Shown piece after piece: positions 1 to 14,909 of a stretch of 64,000 nucleotides of DNA. Position 1 is the stretch's first letter, and every line of letters starts with the position of its first letter. The notes beneath the pieces are model-generated. The model did not search any database, was not told the DNA's origin, and saw only the letters and a program-made list of their open reading frames with translations. The position numbers were made by a program, and so were the translations under genes. The stretch comes from Lepidurus packardi. Taxonomy: Eukaryota > Arthropoda > Branchiopoda > Notostraca > Triopsidae. The stretch spans positions 1 to 64,000 of the forward strand of contig JAKZAN010000060.1 of NCBI GenBank assembly GCA_023053545.1, written 5' to 3'.

Positions 1-3000
1 TAATTCATGAATTAAGTCAGTAATTCATGAATTAAGTCAGTAATTCATGAATTAAGTCAGTAATTCATGAATTAAGTCATTAATTCATGAACTAAGTCAG
101 AAATTATGAATTAAGTCAGTAATTCATGAATTAAGTCAGTAGTTCATGAATTAAGTCATTGTTTCGTGAATTAAGTAAGTATTTCATTAAGTAAGTTAGT
201 ATTTCATGAATTAAGTCAGTAATTCATGAATTAAGTCACAAATTCGTTAAATAGGTCAGTAATACATGAATTAAGTCATTAATTCATGAAATAAGTCAGT
301 AATTCATGAATTAAGTCAGTAGTTCATGAATTAAGTCAGTATTTCGTGAATTAAGTCAGTATTTCATGAAGTAAGTCAGTATTTCATGAATTAAGTCAGT
401 AACTCATGAATTAAGTCACAGATTCGTTAAATAGGTCAGTAATTCATGAATTAAGTCAGTAATTCATGAATTAAGTCAGTAGTTCATGAATTAAGTCATT
501 ATTTCGTGAATTAAGTCAGTATTTCATTAAGTAAGTCAGTATTTCACGAATTAAGTCAGTAATTCATGAATTAAGTCACAAATTCATTAAATAGGTCAGT
601 AATTCATGAATTAAGTCAGTAGTTCATGAATTAAGTCAGTATTTCGTGAATTAAGTCAGTATTTCATGAAGTAAGTCAGTATTTCATGAATTAAGTCAGT
701 AATTCATGAATTAAGTCACAAATTCGTTAAATAGGTCAGTAATTCATTAATTAAGTCATTAATTCATGAATTAAGTCAGTAATTCATGAATTAAGTCAGT
801 AATTCATGAATTAAGTCAGTAATTCATGAATTAAGTCAGTAGTTCATGAATTAAGTCAGTATTTCGTGAATTAAGTCAGTATTTCATGAATTAAGTCAGT
901 AATTCATGAATTAAGTCAGTAATTCATGAATTAGGTCAGTAATTCATGAATTAAGTCATTATTTCGTGAATTAAGTCAGTATTTTATGAAGTAAGTCAGT
1001 ATTTCATGAATTAAGTCAGTAATTCATGAATTAAGTCACAAATTCGTTAAATAGGTCAGTAATTCATGAATTAAGTCAGTAATTCATGAATTAAGTCAGT
1101 AATTCATGAATTAAGTCAGTAGTTCATGAATTAAGTCAGTAGTTCATGATTTAAGTCATTATTTCGTGAATTAAGTCAGTATTTCATGAAGTAAGTCAGT
1201 ATTTTATGAATTAAGTCAGTAATTCATGAATTAAGTCAGTAATTAGTTAATTAAGTCAGTAATTAGTTAATTAAGTCAGTAATTCATGAATTAGGTCAGT
1301 AATTCATGAATTAATTCAGTAATTATGAATTAAGTCAGTAATTCATTAATTAAGTCAGTAATTCATGAATTAAGTAAGTAATTCATTAATTAAGTCAGTA
1401 ATTCATGAATTAAGTCAGTAATTCATGAATTAAGTCAGTAATTCATGAATTAAGTCAGTAATTAGTTAATTAAGTCAGTAATTCATGAATTAAGTCAGTA
1501 TTTCATGAATTAAGTCAGTAATTCATGAATTAAGTCACAAAGTCGTTAAATAGGTCAGTAATTCATGAATTAAGTCAGTAATTCATGAATTAAGTCAGTA
1601 TTTCATGAAGTAAGTCATTAATTCATGAATTAAGTCAGTAATTCATGAATTAAGTCAGTAATTCATGAATTAAGTCAGTAATTCATGAATTAAGTCAGTA
1701 ATTCATGAATTAAGTCAGTAATTCATGAATTAAGTCAGTAATTCATGAATTAAGTCAGTAATTCATGAATTAAGTCAGTAATTCATGAATTAAGTCATTA
1801 ATTCATGAACTAAGTCAGAAATTATGAATTAAGTCAGTAATTCATGAATTAAGTCAGTAGTTCATGAATTAAGTCATTGTTTCGTGAATTAAGTAAGTAT
1901 TTCATTAAGTAAGTTAGTATTTCATGAATTAAGTCAGTAATTCATGAATTAAGTCACAAATTCGTTAAATAGGTCAGTAATACATGAATTAAGTCATTAA
2001 TTCATGAAATAAGTCAGTAATTCATGAATTAAGTCAGTAGTTCATGAATTAAGTCAGTATTTCGTGAATTAAGTCAGTATTTCATGAATTAAGTCAGTAA
2101 CTCATGAATTAAGTCACAGATTCGTTAAATAGGTCAGTAATTCATGAATTAAGTCAGTAATTCATGAATTAAGTCAGTAGTTCATGAATTAAGTCATTAT
2201 TTCGTGAATTAAGTCAGTATTTCATTAAGTAAGTCAGTATTTCATGAATTAAGTCAGTAATTCATGAATTAAGTCACAAATTCATTAAATAGGTCAGTAA
2301 TTCATGAATTAAGTCAGTATTTCATGAATTAAGTCAGTAATTCATGAATTAAGTCACAAATTCGTTAAATAGGTCAGTAATTCATTAATTAAGTCATTAA
2401 TTCATGAATTAAGTCAGTAATTCATGAATTAAGTCAGTAATTCATGAATTAAGTCAGTAATTCATGAATTAAGTCAGTAGTTCATGAATTAAGTCAGTAT
2501 TTCGTGAATTAAGTCAGTATTTCATGAATTAAGTCAGTAATTCATGAATTAAGTCAGTAATTCATGAATTAGGTCAGTAATTCATGAATTAAGTCATTAT
2601 TTCGTGAATTAAGTCAGTATTTTATGAAGTAAGTCAGTATTTCATGAATTAAGTCAGTAATTCATGAATTAAGTCACAAATTCGTTAAATAGGTCAGTAA
2701 TTCATGAATTAAGTCAGTAATTCATGAATTAAGTCAGTAATTCATGAATTAAGTCAGTAGTTCATGAATTAAGTCATTATTTCGTGAATTAAGTAAGTAT
2801 TTCATTAAGTAAGTCAGTATTTCATGAATTAAGTCAGTAATTCATGAATTAAGTCACAAATTCGTTAAATAGGTCAGTAATACATGAATTAAGTCATTAA
2901 TTCATGAAATAAGTCAGTAATTCATGAATTAAGTCAGTAGTTCATGAATTAAGTCAGTATTAAGTGAATTAAGTCAGTATTTCATGAATTAAGTCAGTAG

Positions 3001-6000
3001 TTCATGAATTAAGTCAGTTAATTCATGAATAAAGTCTGTAATTTATGAATTAAGTCAGTAATTTATGAACTAAGTCCGTAGTTATTTAAATAAGTCAGTA
3101 ATTTATGATTCAATTCATTAATTCATGAACTATTTCAGTAATTCAATATTTAAGTCAGGAATTCATTAATTAAGTCAGTTATTCATTAAGTAAGCCAGTA
3201 ATTCATGCATTAAGTCAGAAATTCATGAATTAAGTCATTAGTTCAATGAAAATTAATTCATGAATTAAGTCATTAATTCATGAATTAAGTCAGTAATTCA
3301 TGAATTAAGTCAGTAATTCATGAATTAAGTCAGTAATTCATGAATTAAGTCAGTAGTTCATGAATTAAGTCAGTATTTCGTGAATTAAGTCAGTATTTCA
3401 TGAATTAAGTCAGTAATTCATGAATTAAAAGTCAGTAATTAGTTAATTAAGTCAGTAATTCATGAATTAGGTCAGTAATTCATGAATTAAGTCAGTAATT
3501 CATGAATTAAGTCATTAATTCAATGAAAATTAATTCATGAATTAAGTCATTAATTCATGAATTAAGTCAGTAATTCATGAATTAAGTCAGTATTTCATGA
3601 ATTAAGTCAGTAGTTCATGAATTAAGTCAGTATTTCGTGAATTAAGTCAGTATTTCATGAATTGAGTCAGTAATTCATGAATTAAAAGTCAGTAATTAGT
3701 TAATTAAGTCAGTAATTCATGAATAAAGTCAGTAATTCATGAATTAGGTCAGTAATTCATGAATTAAGTCAGTAATTCATGAATTAGGTCAGTAATTCAT
3801 GAATTAAGTCATTAATTCATGAATTAATTCAGTAATTCATGAATTAAGTCAGTAATTCATGAATTAAGTCAGTAGTTCATGAATTAAATCAGTATTTCGT
3901 GAATTAAGTCAGTATTTTATGAATTAAGTCAGTAATTCATGAATTAAGTCAGTAATTAGTTAATTAAGTCAGTAATTCATGAATTAGGTCAGTAATTCAT
4001 GAATTAAGTCAGTAATTATGAATTAAGTCAGTATTTCGTGACTTAAGTCAGTAATTCATGAATTAAGTCAGTAATTCATGAATTAAGTCAGTAGTTGATG
4101 AATTAAGTCAGTAGTTCATGAATTAAGTCAGTTAATTCATGAATAAAGTCTGTAATTTATGAATTAAGTCAGTAATTTATTAACTAAGTCCGTAGTTATT
4201 TAAATAAGTCAGTAATTTATGATTCAATTCATTAATTCATGAACTATTTCAGTAATTCAATATTTAAGTCAGGAATTCATTAATTAAGTCAGTTATTCAT
4301 GAAGTAAGCCAGTAATTCATGCATTAAGTCAGAAATTCATGAATTAAGTCATTAATTCAATGAAAATTAATTCATGAATTAAGTCATTAATTCATGAATT
4401 AAGTCAGTAATTCATGAATTAAGTCAGTAATTCATGAATTAAGTCAGTAATTCATGAATTAAGTCAGTAGTTCATGAATTAAGTCAGTATTTCGTGAATT
4501 AAGTCAGTATTTCATGAATTAAGTCAGTAATTCATGAATTAAAAGTCAGTAATTAGTTAATTAAGTCAGTAATTCATGAATTAAGTCAGTAATTCATGAA
4601 TTAGGTCAGTAATTCATGAATTAAGTCATTATTTCGTGAATTAAGTCAGTATTTTATGAAGTAAGTCAGTATTTCATGAATTAAGTCAGTAATTCATGAA
4701 TTAAGTCACAAATTCGTTAAATAGGTCAGTAATTCATGAATTAAGTCAGTAATTCATGAATTAAGTCAGTAATTCATGAATTAAGTCAGTAATTCATGAA
4801 TTAAGTCAGTAGTTCATGAATTAAGTCAGTATTTCGTGAATTAAGTCAGTATTTCATGAATTAAGTCAGTAATTCATGAATTAAAAGTCAGTAATTAGTT
4901 AATTAAGTCAGTAATTCATGAATTAGGTCAGTAATTCATGAATTAAGTCAGTAATTCATGAATTAAGTCATTAATTCAATGAAAATTAATTCATGAATTA
5001 AGTCATTAATTCATGAATTAAGTCAGTAATTCATGAATTAAGTCAGTAATTCATGAATTAAGTCAGTAGTTCATGAATTAAGTCAGTATTTCGTGAATTA
5101 AGTCAGTATTTCATGAATTGAGTCAGTAATTCATGAATTAAAAGTCAGTAATTAGTTAATTAAGTCAGTAATTCATGAATTAAGTCAGTAATTCATGAAT
5201 TAGGTCAGTAATTCATGAATTAAGTCAGTAATTCATGAATTAGGTCAGTAATTCATGAATTAAGTCATTAATTCATGAATTAATTCAGTAATTCATGAAT
5301 TAAGTCAGTAATTCATGATTTGAGTCAGTAGTTCATGAATTAAATCAGTATTTCGTGAATTAAGTCAGTATTTTATGAATTAAGTCAGTAATTCATGAAT
5401 TAAGTCAGTAATTAGTTAATTAAGTCAGTAATTCATGAATTAGGTCAGTAATTCATGAATTAAGTCAGTAATTATGAATTAAGTCAGCATTTCGTGACTT
5501 AAGTCAGTAATTCATGAATTAAGTCAGTAATTCATGAATTAAGTCAGTAGTTCATGAATTAAGTCAGTAGTTCATGAATTAAGTCAGTTAATTCATGAAT
5601 AAAGTCTGTAATTTATGAATTAAGTCAGTAATTTATGAACTAAGTCCGTAGTTATTTAAATAAGTCAGTAATTTATGATTCAATTCATTAATTCATGAAC
5701 TATTTCAGTAATTCAATATTTAAGTCAGGAATTCATTAATTAAGTCAGTTATTCATGAAATAAGTCAGTAATTCATGACTTAAGTCAGTAATTCATGAAT
5801 TAAGTCAATAGTTCATGAATTAAGTCAGTATTTCGTGAATTAAGTCAGTATTTCATGAATTAAGTCAGTAATTCATGAATTAAGTCAGTAATTAGTTAAT
5901 TAAGTCAGTAATTCATGAATTAGGTCAGTAATTTATGAATTGGGTCAGTAATTCATGAATTAAGTCAGTAATTATGAATTAAGTCAGTAATTCATGAATT

Positions 6001-9000
6001 AAGTCAGTAATTCATGAATTAAGTCAGTAATTCATGAATTAAGTCAGTAGTTCATGAATTAAGTCAGTAGTTCATGAATAAAGTCTGTTATTTATGAAGT
6101 AAGTCAGTAATTTATGAACTAAGTCCGTAGTTATTTAAATAAGTCAGTAATTTATGATTCAATTCATTAATTCATGAACTATTTCAGTAATTCAATATTT
6201 AAGTCACAAATTCGTTAAATAGGTCAGTAATTCATGAATTAAGTCATTAATCCATGAATTAAGTCAGTAATTCATGAATTAAGTCAGTAATTCATGAATT
6301 AAGTCAGTAATTCATGAATTAAGTCAGTAATTCATGAATTAAGTCAGTTATTCATGAATTAAGTCAGTAATTCATGAATTAAGTCAGTAATTCATGAATT
6401 AAGTCAGTAATTCATGAATTAAGTCAGTAGTTCATGAATTAGGTCAGTAGTTCATGATTTAAGTCATTATTTCGTGAATTAAGTCAGTATTTCATGAAGT
6501 AAGTCAGTATTTTATGAATTAAGTCAGTAATTAGTTAATTAAGTCAGTAATTAGTTAATTAAGTCAGTAATTAGTTAATTAAGTCAGTAATTCATGAATT
6601 AGGTCAGTAATTCATGAATTAATTCAGTAATTATGAATTAAGTCAGTAATTCATTAATTAAGTCAGTAATTCATGAATTAAGTAAGTAATTCATGAATTA
6701 AGTCAGTAATTCATGAATTAAGTCAGTAATTCATGAATTAAGTCAGTAATTCATGAATTAAGTCAGTAATTAGTTAATTAAGTCAGTAATTCATGAATTA
6801 AGTCAGTATTTCATGAATTAAGTCAGTAATTCATGAATTAAGTCACAAAGTCGTTAAATAGGTCAGTAATTCATGAATTAAGTCAGTAATTCATGAATTA
6901 AGTCAGTAATTCATGAATTAAGTCAGTATTTCATGAAGTAAGTCATTAATTCATGAATTAAGTCAGTAATTCATGAATTAAGTCAGTAATTCATGAATTA
7001 AGTCAGTAATTCATGAATTAAGTCAGTAATTCATGAATTAAGTCAGTAATTCATGAATTAAGTCAGTAATTCATGAATTAAGTCATTATTTCGTGAATTA
7101 AGTAAGTATTTCATTAAGTAAGTCAGTATTTCATGAATTAAGTCAGTAATTCATGAATTAAGTCACAAATTCGTTAAATAGGTCAGTAATACATGAATTA
7201 AGTCATTAATTCATGAAATAAGTCAGTAATTCATGAATTAAGTCAGTAGTTCATGAATTAAGTCAGTATTTCGTGAATTAAGTCAGTATTTCATGAATTA
7301 AGTCAGTAGTTCATGAATTAAGTCAGTTAATTCATGAATAAAGTCTTTAATTTATGAATTAAGTCAGTAATTTATGAACTAAGTCCGTAGTTATTTAAAT
7401 AAGTCAGTAATTTATGATTCAATTCATTAATTCATGAACTATTTCAGTAATTCAATATTTAAGTCAGGAATTCATTAATTAAGTCAGTTATTCATGAAGT
7501 AAGCCAGTAATTCATGCATTAAGTCAGAAATTCATGAATTAAGTCATTAATTCAATGAAAATTAATTCATGAATTAAGTCATTAATTCATGAATTAAGTC
7601 AGTAATTCATGAATTAAGTCAGTAATTCATGAATTAAGTCAGTAATTCATGAATTAAGTCAGTAGTTCATGAATTAAGTCAGTATTTCGTGAATTAAGTC
7701 AGTATTTCATGAATTAAGTCAGTAATTCATGAATTAAAAGTCAGTAATTAGTTAATTAAGTCAGTAATTCATGAATTAAGTCAGTAATTCATGAATTAGG
7801 TCAGTAATTCATGAATTAAGTCAGTTATTCATGAAATAAGTCAGTAATTCATGAATTAAGTCAGTAATTCATGAATTAAGTCAATAGTTCATGAATTAAG
7901 TCAGTATTTCGTGAATTAAGTCAGTATTTCATGAATTAAGTCAGTAATTCATGAATTAAGTCAGTAATTAGTTAATAAAGTCAGTAATTCATGAATTGGG
8001 TCAGTAATTCATGAATTAAGTCAGTAATTATGAATTAAGTCAGTAATTCATGAATTAAGTCAGTAATTCATGAATTAAGTCAGTAATTCATGAATTAAGT
8101 CAGTAGTTCATGAATTAAGTCAGTAGTTCATGATTTAAGTCATTATTTCGTGAATTAAGTCAGTATTTCATGAAGTAAGTCAGTATTTTATGAATTAAGT
8201 CAGTAATTCATGAATTAAGTCAGTAATTAGTTAATTAAGTCAGTAATTAGTTAATTAAGTCAGTAATTCATGAATTAGGTCAGTAATTCATGAATTAATT
8301 CAGTAATTATGAATTAAGTCAGTAATTCATGAATTAAGTAAGTAATTCATGAATTAAGTCAGTAATTCATGAATTAAGTCAGTAATTCATGAATTAAGTC
8401 AGTAATTAGTTAATTAAGTCAGTAATTCATGAATTAAGTCAGTATTTCATGAATTAAGTCAGTATTTCATGAATTAAGTCACAAAGTCGTTAAATAGGTC
8501 AGTAATTCATGAATTAAGTCAGTAATTCATGAATTAAGTCAGTAATTCATGAATTAAGTCAGTATTTCATGAAGTAAGTCATTAATTCATGAATTAAGTC
8601 AGTAATTCATTAATTAAGTCAGTAATTCATGAATTAAGTCAGTAATTCATGAATTAAGTCAGTAATTCATGAATTAAGTCAGTAATTCATGAATTAAGTC
8701 AGTAATTCATGAATTAAGTCATTAATTCATGAACTAAGTCAGAAGTTATGAATTAAGTCAGTAATTCATGAATTAAGTCAGTAGTTCATGAATTAAGTCA
8801 TTATTTCGTGAATTAAGTAAGTATTTCATTAAGTAAGTCAGTATTTCATGAATTAAGTCAGTAATTCATGAATTAAGTCAGTAATTCATGAATTAAGTCA
8901 GTAATTAGTTAATTAAGTCAGTAATTCATGAATTAAGTCAGTATTTCATGAATTAAGTCAGTAATTCATGAATTAAGTCACAAAGTCGTTAAATAGGTCA

Positions 9001-12000
9001 GTAATTCATGAATTAAGTCAGTAATTCATGAATTAAGTCAGTAATTCATGAATTAAGTCAGTATTTCATGAAGTAAGTCATTAATTCATGAATTAAGTCA
9101 GTAATTCATGAATTAAGTCAGTAATTCATGAATTAAGTCAGTAATTCATGAATTAAGTCAGTAATTCATGAATTAAGTCATTATTTCGTGAATTAAGTAA
9201 GTATTTCATTAAGTAAGTCAGTATTTCATGAATTAAGTCAGTAATTCATGAATTAAGTCACAAATTCGTTAAATAGGTCAGTAATACATGAATTAAGTCA
9301 TTAATTCATGAAATAAGTCAGTAATTCATGAATTAAGTCAGTAGTTCATGAATTAAGTCAGTATTTCGTGAATTAAGTCAGTATTTCATGAATTAAGTCA
9401 GTAGTTCATGAATTAAGTCAGTTAATTCATGAATAAAGTCTTTAATTTATGAATTAAGTCAGTAATTTATGAACTAAGTCCGTAGTTATTTAAATAAGTC
9501 AGTAATTTATGATTCAATTCATTAATTCATGAACTATTTCAGTAATTCAATATTTAAGTCACAAATTCGTTAAATAGGTCAGTAATTCATGAATTAAGTC
9601 ATTAATCCATGAATTAAGTCAGTAATTCATGAATTAAGTCAGTAATTCATGAATTAAGTCAGTAATTCATGAATTAAGTCAGTAATTCATGAATTAAGTC
9701 AGTTATTCATGAATTAAGTCAGTAATTCATGAATTAAGTCAGTAATTCATGAATTAAGTCAGTAATTCATGAATTAAGTCAGTAGTTCATGAATTAAGTC
9801 AGTAGTTCATGATTTAAGTCATTATTTCGTGAATTAAGTCAGTATTTCATGAAGTAAGTCAGTATTTTATGAATTAAGTCAGTAATTCATGAATTAAGTC
9901 AGTAATTAGTTAATTAAGTCAGTAATTAGTTAATTAAGTCAGTAATTCATGAATTAGGTCAGTAATTCATGAATTAATTCAGTAATTATGAATTAAGTCA
10001 GTAATTCATTAATTAAGTCAGTAATTCATGAATTAAGTAAGTAATTCATGAATTAAGTCAGTAATTCATGAATTAAGTCAGTAATTAGTTAATTAAGTCA
10101 GTAATTCATGAATTAAGTCAGTATTTCATGAATTAAGTCAGTATTTCATGAATTAAGTCACAAAGTCGTTAAATAGGTCAGTAATTCATGAATTAAGTCA
10201 GTAATTCATGAATTAAGTCAGTAATTCATGAATTAAGTCAGTATTTCATGAAGTAAGTCATTAATTCATGAATTAAGTCATTAATTCATTAATTAAGTCA
10301 GTAATTCATGAATTAAGTCAGTAATTCATTAATTAAGTCAGTAATTCATGAATTAAGTCATTATTTCGTGAATTAAGTCAGTATTTCATGAAGTAAGTCA
10401 GTATTTCATGAATTAAGTCAGTAATTCATGAATTAAGTCACAAATTCGTTAAATAGGTCAGTAATTCATGAATTAAGTCAGTAATTCATGAATTAAGTAA
10501 GTAATTCATGAATTAAGTCAGTAATTCATGAATTAAGTCAGTAGTTCATGAATTAAGTCATTTTTTTCGTGAATTAAGTAAGTATTTCATTAAGTAAGTC
10601 AGTATTTCATGAATTAAGTCAGTAATTCATGAATTAAGTCACAAATTCGTTAAATAGGTCAGTAATACATGAATTAAGTCATTAATTCATGAAATAAGTC
10701 AGTAATTCATAAATTAAGTCAGTAGTTCATGAATTAAGTCAGTATTTCGTGAATTAAGTCAGTATTTCATGAAGTAAGTCAGTATTTCATGAATTAAGTC
10801 AGTAACTCATGAATTAAGTCACAGATTCGTTAAATAGGTCAGTAATTCATGAATTAAGTCAGTAATTCATGAAGTCAGTATTTCGTGAATTAAGTCAGTA
10901 TTTCATGAAGTAAGTCAGTATTTCATGAATTAAGTCAGTAATTCATGAATTAAGTCAGTAATTCATGAATTAAGTCAGTAATTCATGAATTAAGTCAGTA
11001 ATTCATGAATTAAGTCAGTATTTTATGAATTAAGTCAGTAATTCATGAATTAAGTCAGTAATTCATGAATTAGTTCAGTAATTCATGAATTAAGTCAGTA
11101 ATTCATGAATTAGGTCAGTAATTCATGAATTAAGTCATTAATTCATGAATTAATTCAGTAATTCATGAATTAAGTCAGTAATTCATGAATTAAGTCAGTA
11201 GTTCATGATTTAAATCAGTATTTCGTGAATTAAGTCAGTATTTTATGAATTAAGTCAGTAATTCATGAATTAAGTCAGTATTTCATGAATTAAGTCAGTA
11301 ATTCATGAATTAAGTCACAAAGTCGTTAAATAGGTCAGTAATTCATGAATTAAGTCAGTAATTCATGAATTACGTCAGTAATTCATGAATTAAGTCAGTA
11401 ATTCATGAATTAAGTCAGTAATTCATGAATTAAGTCAGTAATTCATGAATTAAGTCAGTAATTCATGAATTAAGTCAGTAATTCATGAATTAAGTCAGTA
11501 ATTCATGAATTAAGTCAGTAATTCATGAATTAAGTCATTAATTCATGAACTAAGTCAAAAATTATGAATTAAGTCAGTAATTCATGAATTAAGTCAGTAG
11601 TTCATGAATTAAGTCATTATTTCGTGAATTAAGTCAGTATTTCATGAAGTAAGTCAGTATTTCATGAATTAAGTCAGTAATTCATGAATTATGTCACAAA
11701 TTCGTTAAATAGGTCAGTAATTCATGAATTAAGTCAGTAATTCATGAATTAAGTCAGTAGTTCATGAATTAAGTCATTATTTCGTGAATTAAGTAAGTAT
11801 TTCATTAAGTAAGTCAGTATTTCATGAATTAAGTCAGTAATTCATGAATTAAGTCACAAATTCGTTAAATAGGTCAGTAATACATGAATTAAGTCATTAA
11901 TTCATGAAATAAGTCAGTAATTCATGAATTAAGTCAGTAGTTCATGAATTAAGTCATTATTTCGTGAATTAAGTCAGTATTTCATTAAGTAAGTCAATAT

Positions 12001-14909
12001 TTCACGAATTAAGTCAGTAATTCATGAATTAAGTCACAAATTCATTAAATAGGTCAGTAATTCAATATTTAAGTCAGGAATTCATTAATTAAGTCATTAA
12101 TTCATGAACTAAGTCAAAAATTAGAACTAAGTCAGTATTTCATGAATTAAGTCAGTAACTCATGAATTAAGTCACAGATTCGTTAAATAGGTCAGTAATT
12201 CATGAATTAAGTCAGTAATTCATGAAGTCAGTATTTCGTGAATTAAGTCAGTATTTCATGAAGTAAGTCAGTATTTCATGAATGAAGTCAGTAATTCATG
12301 AATTAAGTCAGTAATTCATGAATTAAGTCAGTAATTCATGAATTAAGTCAGTAATTCATGAATTAAGTCAGTAGTTCATGACTTAAGTCAGTATTTCGTG
12401 AATTAAGTCAGTATTTCATGAATTAAGTCAGTAATTCATGAATTAAAAGTCAGTAATTAGTTAATTAAGTCAGTAATTCATGAATTAAGTCAATAATTCA
12501 TGAATTAGGTCAGTAATTCATGAATTAAGTCAGTAATTCATGAATTAGGTCAGTAATTCATGAATTAAGTCATTAATTCATGAATTAATTCAGTAATTCA
12601 TGAATTAAGTCAGTAATTCATGAATTAAGTCAGTAGTTCAGGATTTAAATCAGTATTTCGTGAATTAAGTCAGTATTTTATGAATTAAGTCAGTAATTCA
12701 TGAATTAAGTCAGTAATTAGTTAATTAAGTCAGTAATTCATGAATTAAGTCAGTATTTCATGAATTAAGTCAGTAATTCATGAATTAAGTCACAAAGTCG
12801 TTAAATAGGTCAGTAATTCATGAATTAAGTCAGTAATTCATGAATTAAGTCAGTAATTCATGAATTAAGTCAGTAATTCATGAATTAAGTCAGTAATTCA
12901 TGAATTAAGTCAGTAATTCATGAATTAAGTCAGTAATTCATGAATTAAGTCAGTAATTCATGAATTAAGTCAGTAATTCATGAATTAAGTCATTAATTCA
13001 TGAACTAAGTCAAAAATTATGAATTAAGTCAGTAATTCATGAATTAAGTCAGTAGTTCATGAATTAAGTCATTATTTCGTGAATTAAGTCAGTATTTCAT
13101 GAAGTAAGTCAGTATTTCATGAATTAAGTCAGTAATTCATGAATTATGTCACAAATTCGTTAAATAGGTCAGTAATTCATGAATTAAGTCAGTAATTCAT
13201 GAATTAAGTCAGTAGTTCATGAATTAAGTCAGTAGTTCATGAATTAAGTCATTATTTCGTGAATTAAGTCAGTATTTCATTAAGTAAGTCAATATTTCAC
13301 GAATTAAGTCAGTAATTCATGAATTAAGTCACAAATTCATTAAATAGGTCAGTAATTCAATATTTAAGTCAGGAATTCATTAATTAAGTCAGTTATTCGT
13401 GAAGTAAGCCAGTAATTCATGCATTAAGTCAGAAATTCATTAATTAAGTCATTAATTCAATGAAAATTAATTCATGAATTAAGTCATTAATTCATGAATT
13501 AAGTCAGTAATTCATGAATTAAGTCAGTAATTCATGAATTAAGTCAGTAATTCATGAATTAAGTCAGTAGTTCATGAATTAAGTCAGTAGTTCATGAATT
13601 AAGTCAGTATTTCGTGAATTAAGTCAGTATTTCATGAATTAAGTCAGTAATTCATGAATTAAAAGTCAGTAATTAGTTAATTAAGTCAGTAATTCATGAA
13701 TTAAGTTAGTAATTCATGAATTAGGTCAGTAATTCATGAATTAAGTCAGTAATTCATGAATTAGGTCAGTAATTCATGAATTAAGTCATTAATTCATGAA
13801 TTAATTCAGTAATTCATGAATTAAGTCAGTAATTCATGAATTAAGTCAGTAGTTCATGAATTAAATCAGTATTTCGTGAATTAAGTCAGTATTTTATGAA
13901 TTAAGTCAGTAATTCATGAATGAAGTCAGTAATTCATGAATTAAGTCAGTAATTCATGAATTAGGTCAGTAATTCATGAATTAAGTCATTAATTCATGAA
14001 TTAATTCAGTAATTCATGAATTAAGTCAGTAATTCATGAATTAAGTCAGTAGTTCATGAATTAAATCAGTATTTCGTGAATTAAGTCAGTATTTTATGAA
14101 TTAAGTCAGTAATTCATGAATTAAGTCAGTAATTAGTTAATTAAGTCAGTAATTCATGAATTAGGTCAGTAATTCATGAATTAAGTCAGTAATTATGAAT
14201 TAAGTCAGTATTTCGTGACTTATGTCAGTAATTAATGAATTAAGTCAGTAATTCATGAATTAGGTCAGTAGTTCATGAATTAAGTCAGTAGTTCATGAAT
14301 TAAGTCAGTTAATTCATGAATAAAGTCTGTAATTTATGAATTAAGTCAGTAATTTATGAACTAAGTCCGTAGTTATTTAAATAAGTCAGTAATTTATGAT
14401 TCAATACATTAATTCATGAACTATTTCAGTAATTCATTATTTAAGTCAGGAATTCATTAATTAAGTCAGTTATTCATGAAATAAGTCAGTAATTCATGAA
14501 TTAAGTCAGTAATTCATGAATTAAGTCAGTAATTAGTTAATTAAGTCAGTAATTCATGAATTAGGTCAGTAATTCATGAATTAGGTCAGTAATTCATGAA
14601 TTAAGTCAGTAATTATGAATTAAGTCAGTAATTCATGAATTAAGTCAGTAATTCATGAATTAAGTCAGTAATTCATGAATTAAGTCAGTAGTTCATGAAT
14701 TAAGTCAGTAGTTCATGAATAAAGTCTGTTATTTATGAATTAAGTCAGTAATTTATGAACTAAGTCCGTAGTTATTTAAATAAGTCAGTAATTTATGATT
14801 CAATTCAATAATTCATTAACTATTTCAGTAATTCATTATTTAAGTCAGGAATTCATTAATTAAGTCAGTTATTCATGAAATAAGTCAGTAATTCATGAAT
14901 TAAGTCAAT
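1..14909. repeat. Satellite A, block 1 (20-bp monomer)
   Basis: Continuous tandem array of a 20-bp monomer, consensus GTAATTCATGAATTAAGTCA, about 25% GC, with a 12-bp perfect palindrome AATTCATGAATT inside each unit. Recurrent variants include GTAGTTCATGAATTAAGTCA, GTATTTCGTGAATTAAGTCA, GTATTTCATGAAGTAAGTCA, CAAATTCGTTAAATAGGTCA and GTAATTAGTTAATTAAGTCA. A few variants change the register by one or two bases (GAATTAAAAGTCAG, AATTATGAATT, GTTAATTCATGAATAAAG). The variants recur in the same order, so the array is built of higher-order repeats rather than randomly diverged monomers. For example, the stretch around 62-360 recurs near 1780-2080 with an offset of 1718 bp. No open reading frame of note exists; TAA and TGA occur in most monomers. 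It runs off the left edge of the window, so its true length is unknown. Confidence 0.97.
3035..3200. repeat. Satellite A marker block (GTCCGTAGTTATTT type)
   Basis: A diverged run of satellite A units containing GTCCGTAGTTATTTAAAT, then TTATGATTCAATTCATT and CATGAACTATTTCAG. The same ordered block recurs within block 1, with GTCCGTAG at about 3074, 4188, 5644, 6123, 7383, 9478, 14365 and 14764. Diverged copies lie near 24162, 25169 and 27347. Spacings are irregular (about 1114, 1456, 479, 1260, 2095, 4887 and 399 bp), so the block marks higher-order units of variable length rather than a fixed period. I see no copy between 17018 and about 24100, which separates that block from the others. Confidence 0.85.

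Noticed and set aside
900-960. TTAGG strings resembling the insect telomere repeat
   Set aside because: They arise from the satellite A variant GAATTAGGTCAG, are spaced by whole monomers and never form TTAGG tandems.
1541-1560. CENP-B-box-like string in the satellite A variant CAAATTCGTTAAATAGGTCA
   Set aside because: Only TTCG and one A of the box core line up; the CGGG part is replaced by GGTC, and canonical CENP-B boxes are not expected in arthropods.
5101-5125. AP-1-like TGAGTCA in satellite A
   Set aside because: Comes from occasional GAATTGAGTCAG substitutions of the usual GAATTAAGTCAG; scattered and not conserved, unlike the CTGG core of satellite B.
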